Shown in pieces: positions 52,047 through 63,805 of a stretch of DNA of 64,000 nt. The notes under the pieces were generated by a model. It ran no database searches and was not told the origin of the DNA. It saw only the letters and a program-made list of their open reading frames with translations. A program made the position numbers and the translations under genes. The stretch is from assembly GCA_963693085.1 (NCBI GenBank), contig OY856412.1, positions 1,128,426,244 to 1,128,490,243 of the forward strand, in the 5' to 3' direction. This DNA is from Alisma plantago-aquatica (taxonomy: Eukaryota > Streptophyta > Magnoliopsida > Alismatales > Alismataceae). Within the stretch, counting starts at the first letter, position 1. Each line of letters opens with the position of its first letter.

Positions 52047-53067
52047 TGTAACGACCCTAACCTGGGTTATGAGGTAAACCTATTTGTTTTGGCTAATAAA
52101 GTTTCTTATAACTTTAATATAATCCTCTAAGGTGCTTTGTTATCATGTGACACACTCATGTTTCAAGTTTTATCCCGATTGAATGTTGTTTGAACAGTTT
52201 TCCTTTGTTTTGGACCAAAGTGCAATTTACCCAAATTGAGGGGCTACAATGCAAAATGTCACATGTTGAATATACACCATGTGTTTTAGAATCATAAGAG
52301 AGAGAATATTTCTAAGTGGTGGCTTGTGGAAAGTCCAAATTCCAAGTTTGAACTTGTTTGAACAATGTTGGTGACTTGTGCACCAATTTTGGTACAAATT
52401 GTAATTTACCCAAAATGTGGGGTTAATATACAAATAACCACCTCTAGAGTGTTACTACTTCCTCTATGTATCATTTAGAGGATATATAATGAATGATACA
52501 CCATGTTTGAATCATTTATGAATGATGGTAATCTTGGTGATGAAATGACTAAGAAAAGGGTTGAATATGAAAGCTTAACTTGAGTTGTATAAAGTTGAAA
52601 AGCTTATATATGAGTGCCTATCGGCCAAGGAGCCATAGGAGGATCCTCATATCGTCTTGTGAACTTTTGGAAAAGGCCATATCATGCAAAGCACCTCAAG
52701 GAGGTGTGTTGTGTTGGGTTACAACTTCCTTAGCAAAATTGTGACGGGTTGTGAATAAAGTGATTAATTAATTGATATTTCTTATTCAAAGGGATAAGTA
52801 ATTGACGAATTTGCATCTCTAGATGATCGTCAACCATTTTGCAATACAATATAAATGTTGATGCATGCATGTACACGTGTCATCGATGTATGGACACGTG
52901 GTACCTACTAGCTCAAAATGATGACACCTCATTTTTACCTTCCTTCATGAACAACAAGTATATATACCCCTAGTTTCACCTCTTGGTGCAATTTTGCGAC
53001 CCTTACCACCCTCCTACCTTAAGGTATCATGCATAGAGATCCTATATCATGAAGGGATGCTGTGGTA

Positions 53068-53262
53068 TCGTGCATGGGCCCTTGGGTATCGCCCATGACA
53101 AGATCATATCGCCCAAGTAGGTGATATCGGCCATATAGGGTGATATCGCCCATAGTGAAGTGTTTTGATTATAAGTGAGTGGAATATCGTGCAAATGAGT
53201 GTGATATCGTGCATGGGTGGTGGAATATCGTGCAAGAGTAGTATGGTATTTTGCAAGGGTGC
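53068..53262 (+). repeat. Degenerate repeats with core ATATCGTGCA
   Basis: About nine copies of ATATCG(TG/CC)CA, spaced 16-22 bp with one larger gap, within G1. Variants read ATATCGCCCA and ATATCGGCCA. The reverse complement of the core (GCACGATAT) is the core of the next repeat block. Confidence 0.65.
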
Positions 53263-53699
53263 TAAGGAGCAACAAGGAGCTCATACTTAACCCTAAGGTG
53301 AGGCAATGATCATCTTCAACCTTGGATTGAAGCATGATTTTAGGGTTTTGATCTTCCTTTCTTTTCTTCTTCACCGATTGCTTATCCATTGTGATTCCTT
53401 GTATATGAAGGAATTGTGAACCAGCCTTGGACTTTCTATAAAGTCATCTTCAACCTTAGGAATGTGGAGCTTTGGAGCTTGGTGCTTTGAAGTGGTTCTT
53501 AAGGCAGGTTATATAACTTGAACTCAACCATGTTATTATTCATCACCTAAATTTCTATACTTCATGAATTACTTTTAATTCCGAAATTTCCTAAAATAGT
53601 TGATGATTTTATGAGTTCTAGTAGTTTCGTAGACCTGTTTACATGAACTATAACAGTTAGAATAAAGGTCTAGATCTTGAAGATGATGGTATCACCTTA

Positions 53700-54165
53700 T
53701 AAAAGTGATATCGGGTGCAAGCACACAAGCAAGCACCTATAACCCGATATGATGATGCACCTACTTCACTAAAACGTTATGGATATGAGTGTATACCTTT
53801 ATGCACGATATGGGGGTGTAGTATACACCTCTTGCACGATAGGGAGTCAAGTATAGACTCCATGCATGATACAAGGTTAAATGAATACTTATAAGTTGAC
53901 ATGAAACCCTAATTTGGGTAACACGATATGAGTGAAGAATAGCAAATGCTATTGCATGATATGGTAGCCTGATACACAACCCTAGTTGATGTCTATCTCG
54001 ACATGGTGATGGATTAATACCTCATGCACGACATGGGTCACACATATAAACACCTCTAGCCCGATATGAATGGTGTGTATATACTTCTAGCCCGATATGG
54101 TGAGTGCTCATATACTTACAACCTGATATGGTGATCATATGCACACTTCTAACCCGAGATACCTT
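53700..54165 (+). repeat. Degenerate repeats with core GCACGATATGG
   Basis: About ten spaced copies of (GCA/CCC)CGATATGG, many followed by TATACAC or ATATACTTCTAGCC. The block accounts for the minus-strand open frames 53761-53979 and 54022-54213, which I do not regard as genes. Confidence 0.6.
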
Positions 54166-54870
54166 GTAAAGGTGAGGGAAAGACACTCTTAGTAGTGATG
54201 AGTGTAACACCAAGTAATGGTGTGGCTAATACCTTGATAGGTGAAACACTTAGAGTGGTTGATAATGGACAACCTTATATTAACAATGCCTTGATCCGAG
54301 ATGAGCCCATATCCTTAATGATAGTTGGGTAATTCAAATGTGTGACTTATGGACAATACACTACATGATAAATGTGATGTGTTATTGCATAAATTATTAG
54401 GATGTGATATACCCTAATACAAGATAAGTTGATGAAGTTAAGTAAGTTAAAAGTAATGAGGGAAGTAATACATCAAGGCATGATAAATACTACATCCAGC
54501 ACCCCAAGGTTGATGCACCTTGATGCACCTTAAATCCAATATACTTGGATGAGTAACACATGAAGTGTGTCATGTCAATTGTTACAATGACATGTAATGC
54601 ACTTTGATAAGTGTAGGCTAACATACCTTGAGAAAGGGTTAAGCCAAGATAAAAAAGTATGATGTAATCAATATCCTAGAGAGGATGAGAGAGAAACCCA
54701 TACTTTGTGTTGATTATCATTTAATGTTAAAAGATGAGAATAAATAATTATAATTGAATACTTACGATATCAATGTATGCTCCTAGATGTGTGGAGCAAT
54801 GAATTAGGGTTTGACTTAATAATATGAACTTGAAACCCTATTCAGCTATAAAGGGAAACCCTAACCCTAA

Positions 54871-55130
54871 TAGTTGTTGCCTACTGAGAGGTGACAAGAT
54901 ATTTAATGGCCTTGTGAGCCATGTGAATAGTTGTTGCCTAGTGAGAGGTGACAAGATGTTTAATGGCCTTGTGATCCATGTGAATAGTTGTTGCCTAGTG
55001 AGAGGTGACAAGATGTTTAATGGCATTGTGAGCCATGTGAATAGTTGTTGCCAAGTGAGAGGTGACAAGATGTTTAATGGGCCTTGTGAGCCATGTGAAT
55101 AGTTGTTGCCTAGTAAGAGGTAACAATATT
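54871..55130 (+). repeat. 57-bp tandem repeat, about 4.5 copies
   Basis: Copies start at 54871, 54928, 54985, 55042 and 55100. The unit contains TAGTTGTTGCC, GAGAGGTGACAAG and TTTAATGG. The unit is a multiple of three, so it stays open on both strands (54824-55102 plus, 54838-55068 minus) and gives a 19-residue peptide repeat. One extra G in the fourth copy shifts the plus frame. No protein role is implied. Confidence 0.9.
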
Positions 55131-55397
55131 TTTATAAAAGTTTCATGTAAGAAATGATAATGTTAAAATAAACTAGAAAATGGAAACTTAGTAACATAAT
55201 AATAATAATAAATGGATACAATAATAATAATGAAATCTTAATCATGCATGATTTATGCTTATAGACAAATAAGGGCTATAGTGTTTTGAATAAGCTTAAA
55301 GGAAATAAGAGGAATACATGAATTACATAAAGGATGTGAATAAGTATGATGTCTTGGCCAAGGTTTAATACCTAGTAAAGATGATGTGGTAGTCAGT

Positions 55398-56132
55398 GAT
55401 GATGCACAAGATTGTCATAGTCCAATGCCTGGAATAGATGCACAGGATTGACATAGTTCAATGCCTAGAATAATGTCACAGGATTGGTCATAACCCAGTA
55501 CATGGAATAATTGCATAGGATTGGTAATAATCCAATGCTTGGAATAATGTCACAGGATTGGTCATAATCCAATACCCGGAATAATTGCACAGGATTGGTA
55601 ATAATCCAATGCCTGGAATAATGTCACAGGATTGGTCATAACCCAATACCTAGAATAATTGCACATGATTGGTAATAATCCAATGCCTGGAATAATGTCA
55701 CATGATTGGTCATAACCCAATACCCGGAATAATTGCACAGGATTGGTAATAATCCAATGCCTGGAATAATGTCACAGGATTTGTCATAACCCAATACCTG
55801 GAATAATTGCACATGATTGGTACTAATCCAATGCCTGGAATAATGTCACAGGATTGGTCATAACCCAATACCTGGAATATTTGCACAGGATTGGTAATAA
55901 TCCAATGCCTGGAATAATGTCACGGGATTGGTCATAACCCAATACCTGGAATAATTGCACATGATTGGTAATAATCCAATGCCTGGAATAATGTCACAGG
56001 ATTGGTCATAACCCAATACCTGGAATAATTGCACAGGATTGGTAATAACCCAATGCCTGGAATAATGTCACAGGATTGGCATAGTCAAATGCCTAGAATG
56101 GTTGCACATGATTGGCATAGTCCAATGCTTGG
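55398..56132 (+). repeat. 37-bp tandem repeat arranged as a 74-bp dimer, about 20 subunits
   Basis: Two alternating 37-bp forms: one with AATAATGTCACAGGATTGG and TCATAACCC, the other with AATAATTGCACAGGATTGG and TAATAATCC. Alternation is regular over about 55470-56050, a small higher-order repeat. Almost every subunit holds an ATTGG and a CCAAT in inverted arrangement. There are no spacers, so it is not a CRISPR array. Confidence 0.93.
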
Positions 56133-56966
56133 ACAGAATATGATGATGTATACTCACATGACTGGTACAATTCAATATCCGGTTAGCATATTGGCTGAGG
56201 CCAACTGATAGAAATGAGAATGATTCATGGATGACATACCATGATAATGAGTATCACAAGATAAGCTTGAGATGTTGATATAGTATGATGGGTAAATGAT
56301 ATACATGTTCTTCCAATTCCTTATAAAGAGAATAGATGATTTACTGCTCTACCATAGATAGTTGCAATGCTTTAAAATATGAGAATGTTCTAAACTGCTG
56401 ATCCTCTGCTCAGTTTAATACTATTTAACTATGATAATAATATTTTTGTTGGAGAGTTATATCTCTCGTTGGGACAATTGTCTCACCCCGTGGGATCCAC
56501 ATTTTTTTGAGGTGGACGTGCACGAGGGGGATTTAGATCATACTGTAGAGAAAGAACAATAGAAATAGGGACAGCAGTGATAGCTCATGTTGAGTGTACT
56601 GTCTATCATGTCTTGTAGATAGAAGTCCTATGTGTCATCTTTGTACTCTCAGGTCTTTGGAGTTGGTTCGTACTAGTTTCATTAATAATATGAGATTTTG
56701 GCTTGAATGCCTCGAGGTTTTATGTTGCTCTAGTATGTTTTTTGATAGAGTGACTGTGATATGTTGTCCTTGAAATGAGATGAAACAATGTTGTACAATG
56801 TAAATCATGATATGTACGAGTTTTGGATCTTTTAGTAAAAGTTTTCTGGACAAGGATCTCCTTGCAAAATGGTTTTAAATTTTAGTGATTTTTTTTAATC
56901 TGTTGTTTGTGTTTATTCCGCTTAGTTAGTAACGATTTGTTTATCAGTTTGGCGACTATCATTACA

Positions 56967-58020
56967 ATTTCAATCACTCCATGGCATGGAGTAAACTCAT
57001 TGCAACATCATCCCTTGAGAAGGTCAAGTGGAAGTACTCAGTTGTGATCAACATCGAGCATGCCTTTATAAACATTCTTGACTAAGTCCTAATGAACACC
57101 TTGTTCTCTAGGTCCACCTAGGGGAAAGGGAAGGTCCAAGACAAAGACATGTGTGCACTTTGGGAATTCCTTTTCATAAAAAGAGAGAAGATCAAATTGG
57201 TGTTTGTACCCAAGAACGAGAAGATAAAGATGCCCATCCATTTTGGCAGCCTCGCTCCAGACTGGCCGTTCATTTCAACCTTAATCTATTCAATATTCAT
57301 AAAGGGGAGTCAAAGGGGGATCTAGATTTCAGTCATTTTTGTAATTCCAAGCTCCATCATAGGATTGGAGGTAGCATTAATGATATCTCTAAAATGTGTC
57401 TAAGATAAATTCTAGACCCCATCTTCAATGTCACCATTCTCCATCATCTACCATGGATAGATGACAATGTAGGAGACACAAAATAGGAGGAGGAAACCGA
57501 CGAGGAAGCATGTGAGGACAATGACAAGAAGAACAAGGAGGTAGCCATTTTACAATCAAGGAGTTGCAGGAGGCCACTCTTAGGCCGCATGCATATGGTG
57601 CATCATCCCCTACCCCGAATCCATCATAGTTTGACCCATATTTATTTGAGGGCATGCATCAAATGCTCAATGTCATTCAAATAGGTCAACAATAGTAGGA
57701 TCTAATGACTCAGCTCACCTCCCACCAATAGAGGATCATCCATAACCAAGACCAGATGTTCATGCACTAGTAGGATATGTTCGACAATGTGTGCCTTCTC
57801 CTGAGTAATCAGGAGAACTTCACGAGTGCTTGTAATGTCAGAAGTACACCCAACAACATCTGTTTGATCTTTATTAGATGCAGGGAACTTCCACGACTAC
57901 CCACAACCACCATTCATTTCATACAACCCACCCCAGTTCAGCACATTCTACCCACAAGATCCCAACATGCTTCTAGAAACATTTCAACCCCCTAGAGTCT
58001 GACCATTTAATACACCCATT
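56967..58020 (+). pseudogene. Decayed coding region, Gln-rich C-terminal part, family not recognised
   Basis: One frame from ATG 56982 reads through about 150 codons with stops near 57097, 57127 and 57319, including a stretch with CALWEFLFIKREKIKLVFVP. A charged stretch follows in another frame (57487-57540). From 57600 to 58010 a frame is open except for TAG codons, rich in Gln, Asn and Met, ending in a Pro/His-rich tail. The layout resembles retrotransposon-linked plant proteins with a Gln-rich coiled coil, but I cannot assign a domain. It starts at the edge of LTR G1 and lies in the segment that appears inverted. Confidence 0.45.
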
Positions 58021-60600
58021 CCATTTCTATGCGTGTCTTCAATAGTGAGAACATTGTCAAACTCACACTTAGAGGGGCATGCAATCATATTTATCTTGCA
58101 TACAACTATATTGCATTTATATATTTTATTTTTCTTTTCTTTACATCTGAATTTGCTTTTACATCCATTTTCCATGCATGTATCCACATATATCTAGAGG
58201 AAAAAATCGATTCAGAAAAATATTCACACAAATCCATTGAAGTATTATTCTATATATCCTCTTATTTTTACATTTGATTTTTCTTATTTAAGAATATTCT
58301 ACATGAGGAATTGAAGGGATTAGTCAATTTTGAGACATTGGTGGTGAACATCTAACTCTACCTGTGACTTTTTGATTGATGATGATGTTTATGTTTGATC
58401 TAACCAAACATTAGCATGACCTTTAATGTTAATTCAATTATAAGATTTTGGATCATCTTAGACAAATGAGTTGATAGAAGAGAGGCACATCATGGTTAGG
58501 AAGAGTGCAATTCTTAGTCACTTAATCTCATTTACCCTCATCTCACCTCATTTCAGCAGCAGCACATACATCATAATGATTCAAGTCATTTTCTCTTTGA
58601 TTCCATCTCATCATGATAAGTAGATTGTAATTTAGCTTTGCATTAGAAAATATAAAAATATTGTTGCATCATAGTTCATTCATGTAATTTAGTTTGCATG
58701 TCAACTTCAATGTAGTTTCTTTCTTCAATCGTCATTTTATGGGTGTAATATAAATCTTCCAAACGTTTTTTGTCATATAGTGAGCAAATTGAATATATCA
58801 TTACTCCTTCTACAAGTTGTAAGTGCATTAGTTTACACATCAATATTTTATAGCTAATAAATGGAAAATGATATATATATATATATATATATATATGAAA
58901 AAAAATGAAAAAGGAGAATGGAGGAAAAGGAAAAGAAAAGAATAATCTCTCTTATATAAGAAATAAGATTCCAAAACCCTATAATAAATCACCTTCCACC
59001 TTCAATCGTCATTAGGATAAGGCATCCACATCGTCCATCAATCCACAAACATAGTCATGGTAGGAAACATCTATTTGCTTTGGTTTATGTGCTAAATGGT
59101 CTGGTTTTTACATTTTTTATTTCATAATTGGTTGATTGTGTAGTAGTTGTTTTCTCTTTGGTTGGAAAGGACTAGTTTGGCTATGTAGGCGAAGGATAGC
59201 CAAGGATGATTAGAATGCTTTAGTTTTCTCTCATTTTGACTTCTTTAACCAAATCCAAAGTAATGTTTCACGAGGGAGATTAGCATTCAGGTTTAGGAGA
59301 TTTTTATGTGTATCTTTCTGAAATGGGGGCATACATAGTCATGTCTCTAGAATGATTTGTCTCATATTCATGTTTCATGTTTTTTGTGAAAATTGTAGAA
59401 ATTTCCTAAAATGACCTTTGTACATCAATAATTTACATTATACATGTATTTAAGCATAAATTGCTTTATTTTTTATTTTCCTAACATATTATTTCTTTAT
59501 TGCATATTCGATTGAGCAAACATAGAAGAGATTATGTAAAAATAAATTCCCTCGACATCACCAACATCATAATAAAGGAACCAAAAATAGGAAAAGAAGA
59601 ACCATGATAAAAGGAGGGGGTAGTCAATAATATTCTCGGTACCATCGACTCAAGTATCATAGACAATTTTTTGATGTCCAAGATTCAAAGTGAAGAAGTT
59701 AGTGGTACAAACACTTTTCTGATGTCCAAGATTAAAACAAAGCACATCTAACAGTCCTTGGTCAAGTGGTTCTTGAATTCTCCCTATACAATCCAAACGG
59801 GGGAAGCCTCTTGGAGGCATATCATTCAGGAGAGATCACACTGCAAACATCTCATCAGGAGGCTATCCCCCAGATATACTTGGAGGATTCAGAGCCCAAG
59901 AAGGAGGAGATGAAGATACCAGAGCAACATTCCAAGAGTTTTTATGGCTATCTTATCCTTCCTCCCTTCTTCTAATTCTTTATTAAGTATGAGCGGCTAA
60001 ACCCCCATTCCTTAGAATCTAAGAGTAGTAAGGGGTTAACTTAAATTTATGTGTATTCATATTTGGATATTTTACTTCGGATTTTGATAATTGAAAAGCT
60101 CAATTGCCTTATTTATGCTTGCTCAGCATAAGTTTGTTACAGATTATTGATTTTTGAGGAAGTGGGATTAATAATTGCAAGAGTTGTTATCATAAAATCA
60201 ACAACGTGTTGTGAAAGTGGGATAACCATATGAAGTAATGGTCTCGAGATAGTTTTTATCATTTTGTCTCTTATATTTATTCTAAAAATGTGGATTAGTA
60301 ACTAGGCTAAACAATGTGCTATGATGCAAAAGTAGGTAGTAAAATCTACAGACAAGTAATCTAAATAAGTAAATAAGTTGTTTTGATCTTATAGAATGTG
60401 TGAATAGGTGTTTCTATTAGTAGGAGCTTCTAGAAGTTTCTAGAAGTTTCATTTTACTGAATTTGACATTTAGGCATCATTGGGTCCCTTTAATACTATA
60501 AATATACACTTCATTTAACACACACACTTAAGTCATGTCATATAACCCTCTCAATTTTACCACATTCAATAAGAATTCAATTGAAATAGAACGACAAAAT
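58021..60600. other. Unassigned A+T-rich sequence
   Basis: No gene, LTR end or domain recognised. It contains an (AT)13 microsatellite, a near repeat of TGATGTCCAAGATT at about 59673 and 59721, and a 69-codon frame at 59766-59975 with no known similarity. TACTATAAATATACAC at about 60495 looks like a TATA box and follows TTCTAGAAG repeats (about 60427-60445), as in some LTR promoters. I could not find matching LTR ends. Confidence 0.5.
58871..58896. repeat. (AT)13 microsatellite
   Basis: Uninterrupted AT dinucleotide run of 26 bp. Confidence 0.95.
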
Positions 60601-60609
60601 ATAGAAGAT

Positions 60610-61380
60610 TTGACCCTCCCTTTTTGTTTCTAATTATATTCTTCTAGATTTTTACGTTGATAGAAAAAGTCTTCCTCATGACCAAAATAACCATAGAATT
60701 GGAAAACATGAGGTATATTCTCATACAAAATGTCACTATTATGTAGATCACCTTCATCACTCATCAGATTAATATACTCTAGTCAGCTTGAAGATGAAGT
60801 AATCAGAGCATGAAATCTAGCATATTCTACTCTTGAAAAAAGTATGGTAGTTTCATTAGTACATAAAGGGGTACTTAAGAAATACCCTATTCTTTGAGAT
60901 ATCCATTTACCTTAGTGTTCTAGGGGAAGATGATAGACTCTAACACAAAACTTCTTTTGAATTCTATTTTGTTGTCTTATCTCCTGAATGACATATCACT
61001 AGAAATAGAGTTCTATTGTTAACAATCCAAGAACCACAAAGAGAAACATTTAGATCTACACTATTTTTATCGATAATAACCCTTCACCATGATTTATTAC
61101 TTCTAATAATCATCTGGTATTGGATAACTAATTGAGAGTATATATTGGTGTTGGTTGATGAGGTTTGAAATTAATAACATTTCCCAAGAAAAAAATTTCT
61201 CAATTCACCAGTAATATCCATAGCTTTAGATTTAGGATAGATCGACATACCATCTTTGATCATGATTTTATTCTTAGAAAGTTCCGACCAGTTTCTCCAA
61301 ACCTGAAAGAAAGAGATCTCAAATTCTAGGCCTCCAACACATTCTTCATTGTCTTGATCTACTCTATTCCTCAAATTTGA
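60610..61380 (-). pseudogene. Decayed LINE ORF1 (DUF4283 domain and CCHC-type knuckle)
   Basis: Read right to left across several frames the pieces fall in the order of plant L1-type ORF1 proteins. First comes a start-proximal piece (61171-61374) with SFFQVWRNWSEL. Then GSWIVNNRTLFLV, matching the end of DUF4283, where a Gly-x-Trp motif precedes the buried strand. Then YHLPLEH, GKWISQRIGYFLSTPLCTN and SRVEYARFHAL, and last YENIPHV with FYGYFGHEEDF, where a CCHC zinc knuckle is expected. ORF1 binds element RNA. Frameshifts, stops and loss of the knuckle cysteines show it is not functional. The endonuclease-reverse transcriptase ORF is not seen. It lies in the apparently inverted segment. Confidence 0.7.
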
Positions 61381-61679
61381 CTAGTCCCTTGGAGTCACAG
61401 ATAGAAATGACAAGTTCCCATTTAGTTGCCTTGAATATCTACTTGTATGTTTTCTTACTAGTGTGTGAGGATGAAATAAGGGTCTGAATGGATTTGTACG
61501 CAGATAAAGGGATGGAAATTGGGGGAGAGAGGGTAGACATGCATATAAGAGCAGAGAAGGAGTGAACAAAACTTATTTGAGGCAAGTGAGAGGGAAAGGG
61601 TGAGGAGAGTCACACCAATTTTTTAAACCGACAACTAGTGGAAAGTATTTATGTACATAATTACAGAGGCCATCTCTAT
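61381..61679 (-). other. Leader-like sequence between LINE ORF1 and LTR G2
   Basis: Pyrimidine-rich on the minus strand, with a 62-codon frame (61381-61569) without known similarity. It may be the 5' region of the decayed LINE. Its last five bases, TCTAT, are the reverse complement of the 5 bp on the left of LTR G1. Confidence 0.4.
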
Positions 61680-62254
61680 TGTAACGACAGTCGCCAAACT
61701 AACAAACAAATCGTTACTAACTAAGCGGAATAAACACAAACAACAGATTAACAAAAATTACTAAAATTTAAAACCATTTTGCAAGGAGATCCTTGTCCAG
61801 AAAACTTTTACTGAAAGATCCAAAACTCGTACATATCATGATTTACATTGTACAACATTGTTTCATCTCATTTCAAGGACAACATATCACAGTTGCTCTA
61901 TCAAAACACATACTAGAGCAACATAAAACCTCGAGGCATTCAAGCCAAAATCTCATATTATTCATGAAACCAGTACGAACCAACTCCAAGGACTTGAGAG
62001 TACAGAGACGACACATAGGACTTCTATCTACGAGACATGACAGACTGTACACTCAACCTGAGCTATCACTGTTGTCCCTACTGCTATTGTTCTTTCTCTG
62101 TAGTACGGTCTCAATCCCCCTCATGCACGTCCACCTAAAAAAAATGTCGATCCCACGGGGTGAGACAATTGTCCCAGCGAGAGATATAACTCTCTGTAAA
62201 AAATATTATTATCACAGTTAAATAGTATTAAACTGAGCAGAGGATAAGCAGTTT

Positions 62255-62610
62255 AGAACATTCTCATATTTTAAAGCATTGCAACTATCTATGATAAAGA
62301 ATTAAATCATCTATTCTCTTTATAAGGAATAGGAAGAACATGTATATCATTTACCCATCATACTATATCAACATCTCAAGCTTATCATGTGATACTCATT
62401 ATCATGGTATGTCATCCATGAATCATTCTCATAGAACATTCTCATATTTTAAAGCATTGAAACTATCTATGATAGAGCAGTAAATCATCTATTCTCTTTA
62501 TAAGGAATAGGAAGAACATGTATATCATTTACCCATCATATTATATCAACATCTCAATCTTATCTTGTGATACTCATTATCATGGTATGTCATCCATGAA
62601 TCATTCTCAT
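62255..62610. repeat. 178-bp tandem duplication in LTR G2
   Basis: Two nearly identical units, 62255-62432 and 62433-62610, each starting AGAACATTCTC and ending AATCATTCTCAT. G1 has a single copy (about 56220-56390, inverted), so the duplication arose in G2 after the two LTRs diverged. Confidence 0.92.
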
Positions 62611-62612
62611 TT

Positions 62613-63805
62613 CTATTTGATAATTATAAGAAGGTAGTTGTTGTTGAGTTTCCTTTAATTAGTCCTATGAGGACATGAGGAAGAGATAAGAAGGATGAGA
62701 ACCTATATTCAGATTAATATTCTCTTATATGTTTTGAAATTTCTCTTTGCATGATGAAAGGAAGAGATGTAATAGAAACACCCATAGAAAATTTCAGATA
62801 CTAAGTAGTAAAAATTTAAAGAGATGAAACATAATATAAAACAAATCCATACTACCTAATTTCAGTCCTTGAATACCCTGGCCAGGTATTCATCTATTGA
62901 AGGCAAGGTAAGTATGACACTCTTAGATTGCTATCTTTCTGATTACTCTGATCAAGTAGTCATTTTGAGACAATCTAAAGAGCATAATGAAGTTAGAGAT
63001 GTAGCATGGATATTTATACCACATCCTAATTGATATTTGGATAAATCTGAGTTAATCATAAATCAATTTATAAACAAAGAAGATGTTTAGTATAATGTAT
63101 ACCTTGGTTTGAGGACCTAGAGGTAACAGTTGCCTGATGAGTGGTAACAATGTTCAGTGATGGACTGAGGGTTTGAATACCCAGATCTAGTAATCATTAT
63201 GATGATGTGATGTGTTTTTGGCACAAATAATGGATACCAAGGTAAAGAATCCTAGTATCCAAGAACTTTCAATGATATTAGAAAAATGAGAACATGATTC
63301 CTGACAAGGAGTAATGTTTGGTTACCTAGAAGGGGAAACCTTGTGACAATTCTAGAAGGAAAATTATATGTTAGGGGTTTATGCTCTGCATAAACATAAC
63401 ATTGATAAAGATATATTAATTGAAGGAATAAAGGTAGAATCATTTGAGAAAAATCTTATCAAAGCTAAAAATGTATGATAAGACCTGTAGTTTCAAGTGG
63501 GTGACAAATCAGTGAGGATTGACACATGAGTTAAATAAGGTATGTATAATGTTTCTCTGACTTAAAAAAAATGTCACCGAGCACAGAGTTGACTCTACAG
63601 TCAATAATGAAAAGGACAATGGAGTATGTGTCCTGTATGACAGATTCTATGTTAACTCTGTGTGAAAGGACTCTGTGTTGTTCAAAGTTCTATGGCATCT
63701 CCATGTCATTAATATGTTATGTGGAGGCTTGATGATATGATGAATGAATTATATTTGTCTCCCTTTACCTGGGATTTCAGGGATGAAATCCTTGTTAGGG
63801 GTTTA
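62613..63805. other. Unassigned segment inside LTR G2
   Basis: No match to G1. It holds an imperfect palindrome around CCTGGCCAGG (about 62870-62893), like the one in element B at 8054. Near 63776-63803 it has AGGGATGAAATCC and TTAGGGG, which resemble a plus-strand polypurine context. It may be internal sequence of another LTR element, but no LTR ends are visible. The 63-codon minus frame at 63252-63443 is not recognisable. Confidence 0.4.

Larger units (their letters stand above)
52047..56966 (+). repeat. LTR G1 (solo, plus orientation)
   Basis: From TGTAACGACCC to CGACTATCATTACA, 4920 bp. Its right 750 bp match the reverse complement of 61680-62432, and 52205-52440 match the reverse complement of about 63808-64000. 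Neither a PBS nor a polypurine tract adjoins it, so it is a solo LTR. The length is due to four blocks of tandem repeats. The left 5-bp flank ATAGA differs from the right flank ATTTC but is found beside G2. A 72-residue antisense frame (56635-56853) also appears in G2. Confidence 0.75.

Noticed and set aside
55398..56132. Regular 37-bp repeats that might suggest a CRISPR array
   Set aside because: Repeats are head to tail with no unique spacers, in a plant retrotransposon LTR.
59766..59975. 69-codon frame with a Lys/Glu-rich C-terminal part as a small gene
   Set aside because: No known similarity, no neighbouring exon-like signals, and it lies in a decayed repeat region.
56967..61679. G1 and G2 as terminal inverted repeats of one giant DNA transposon
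   Set aside because: The units end TGTAAC and TTACA like LTRs, and the flanks fit two LTR insertions plus an inversion better than a transposon with two ends.
61793..62221. 142-codon frame, longest in the window, also present in G1 as 56635-56853
   Set aside because: It is antisense to the LTR and is truncated in G1. Low stop frequency in a conserved LTR end explains it. A codon-selection test would be needed to revive it.
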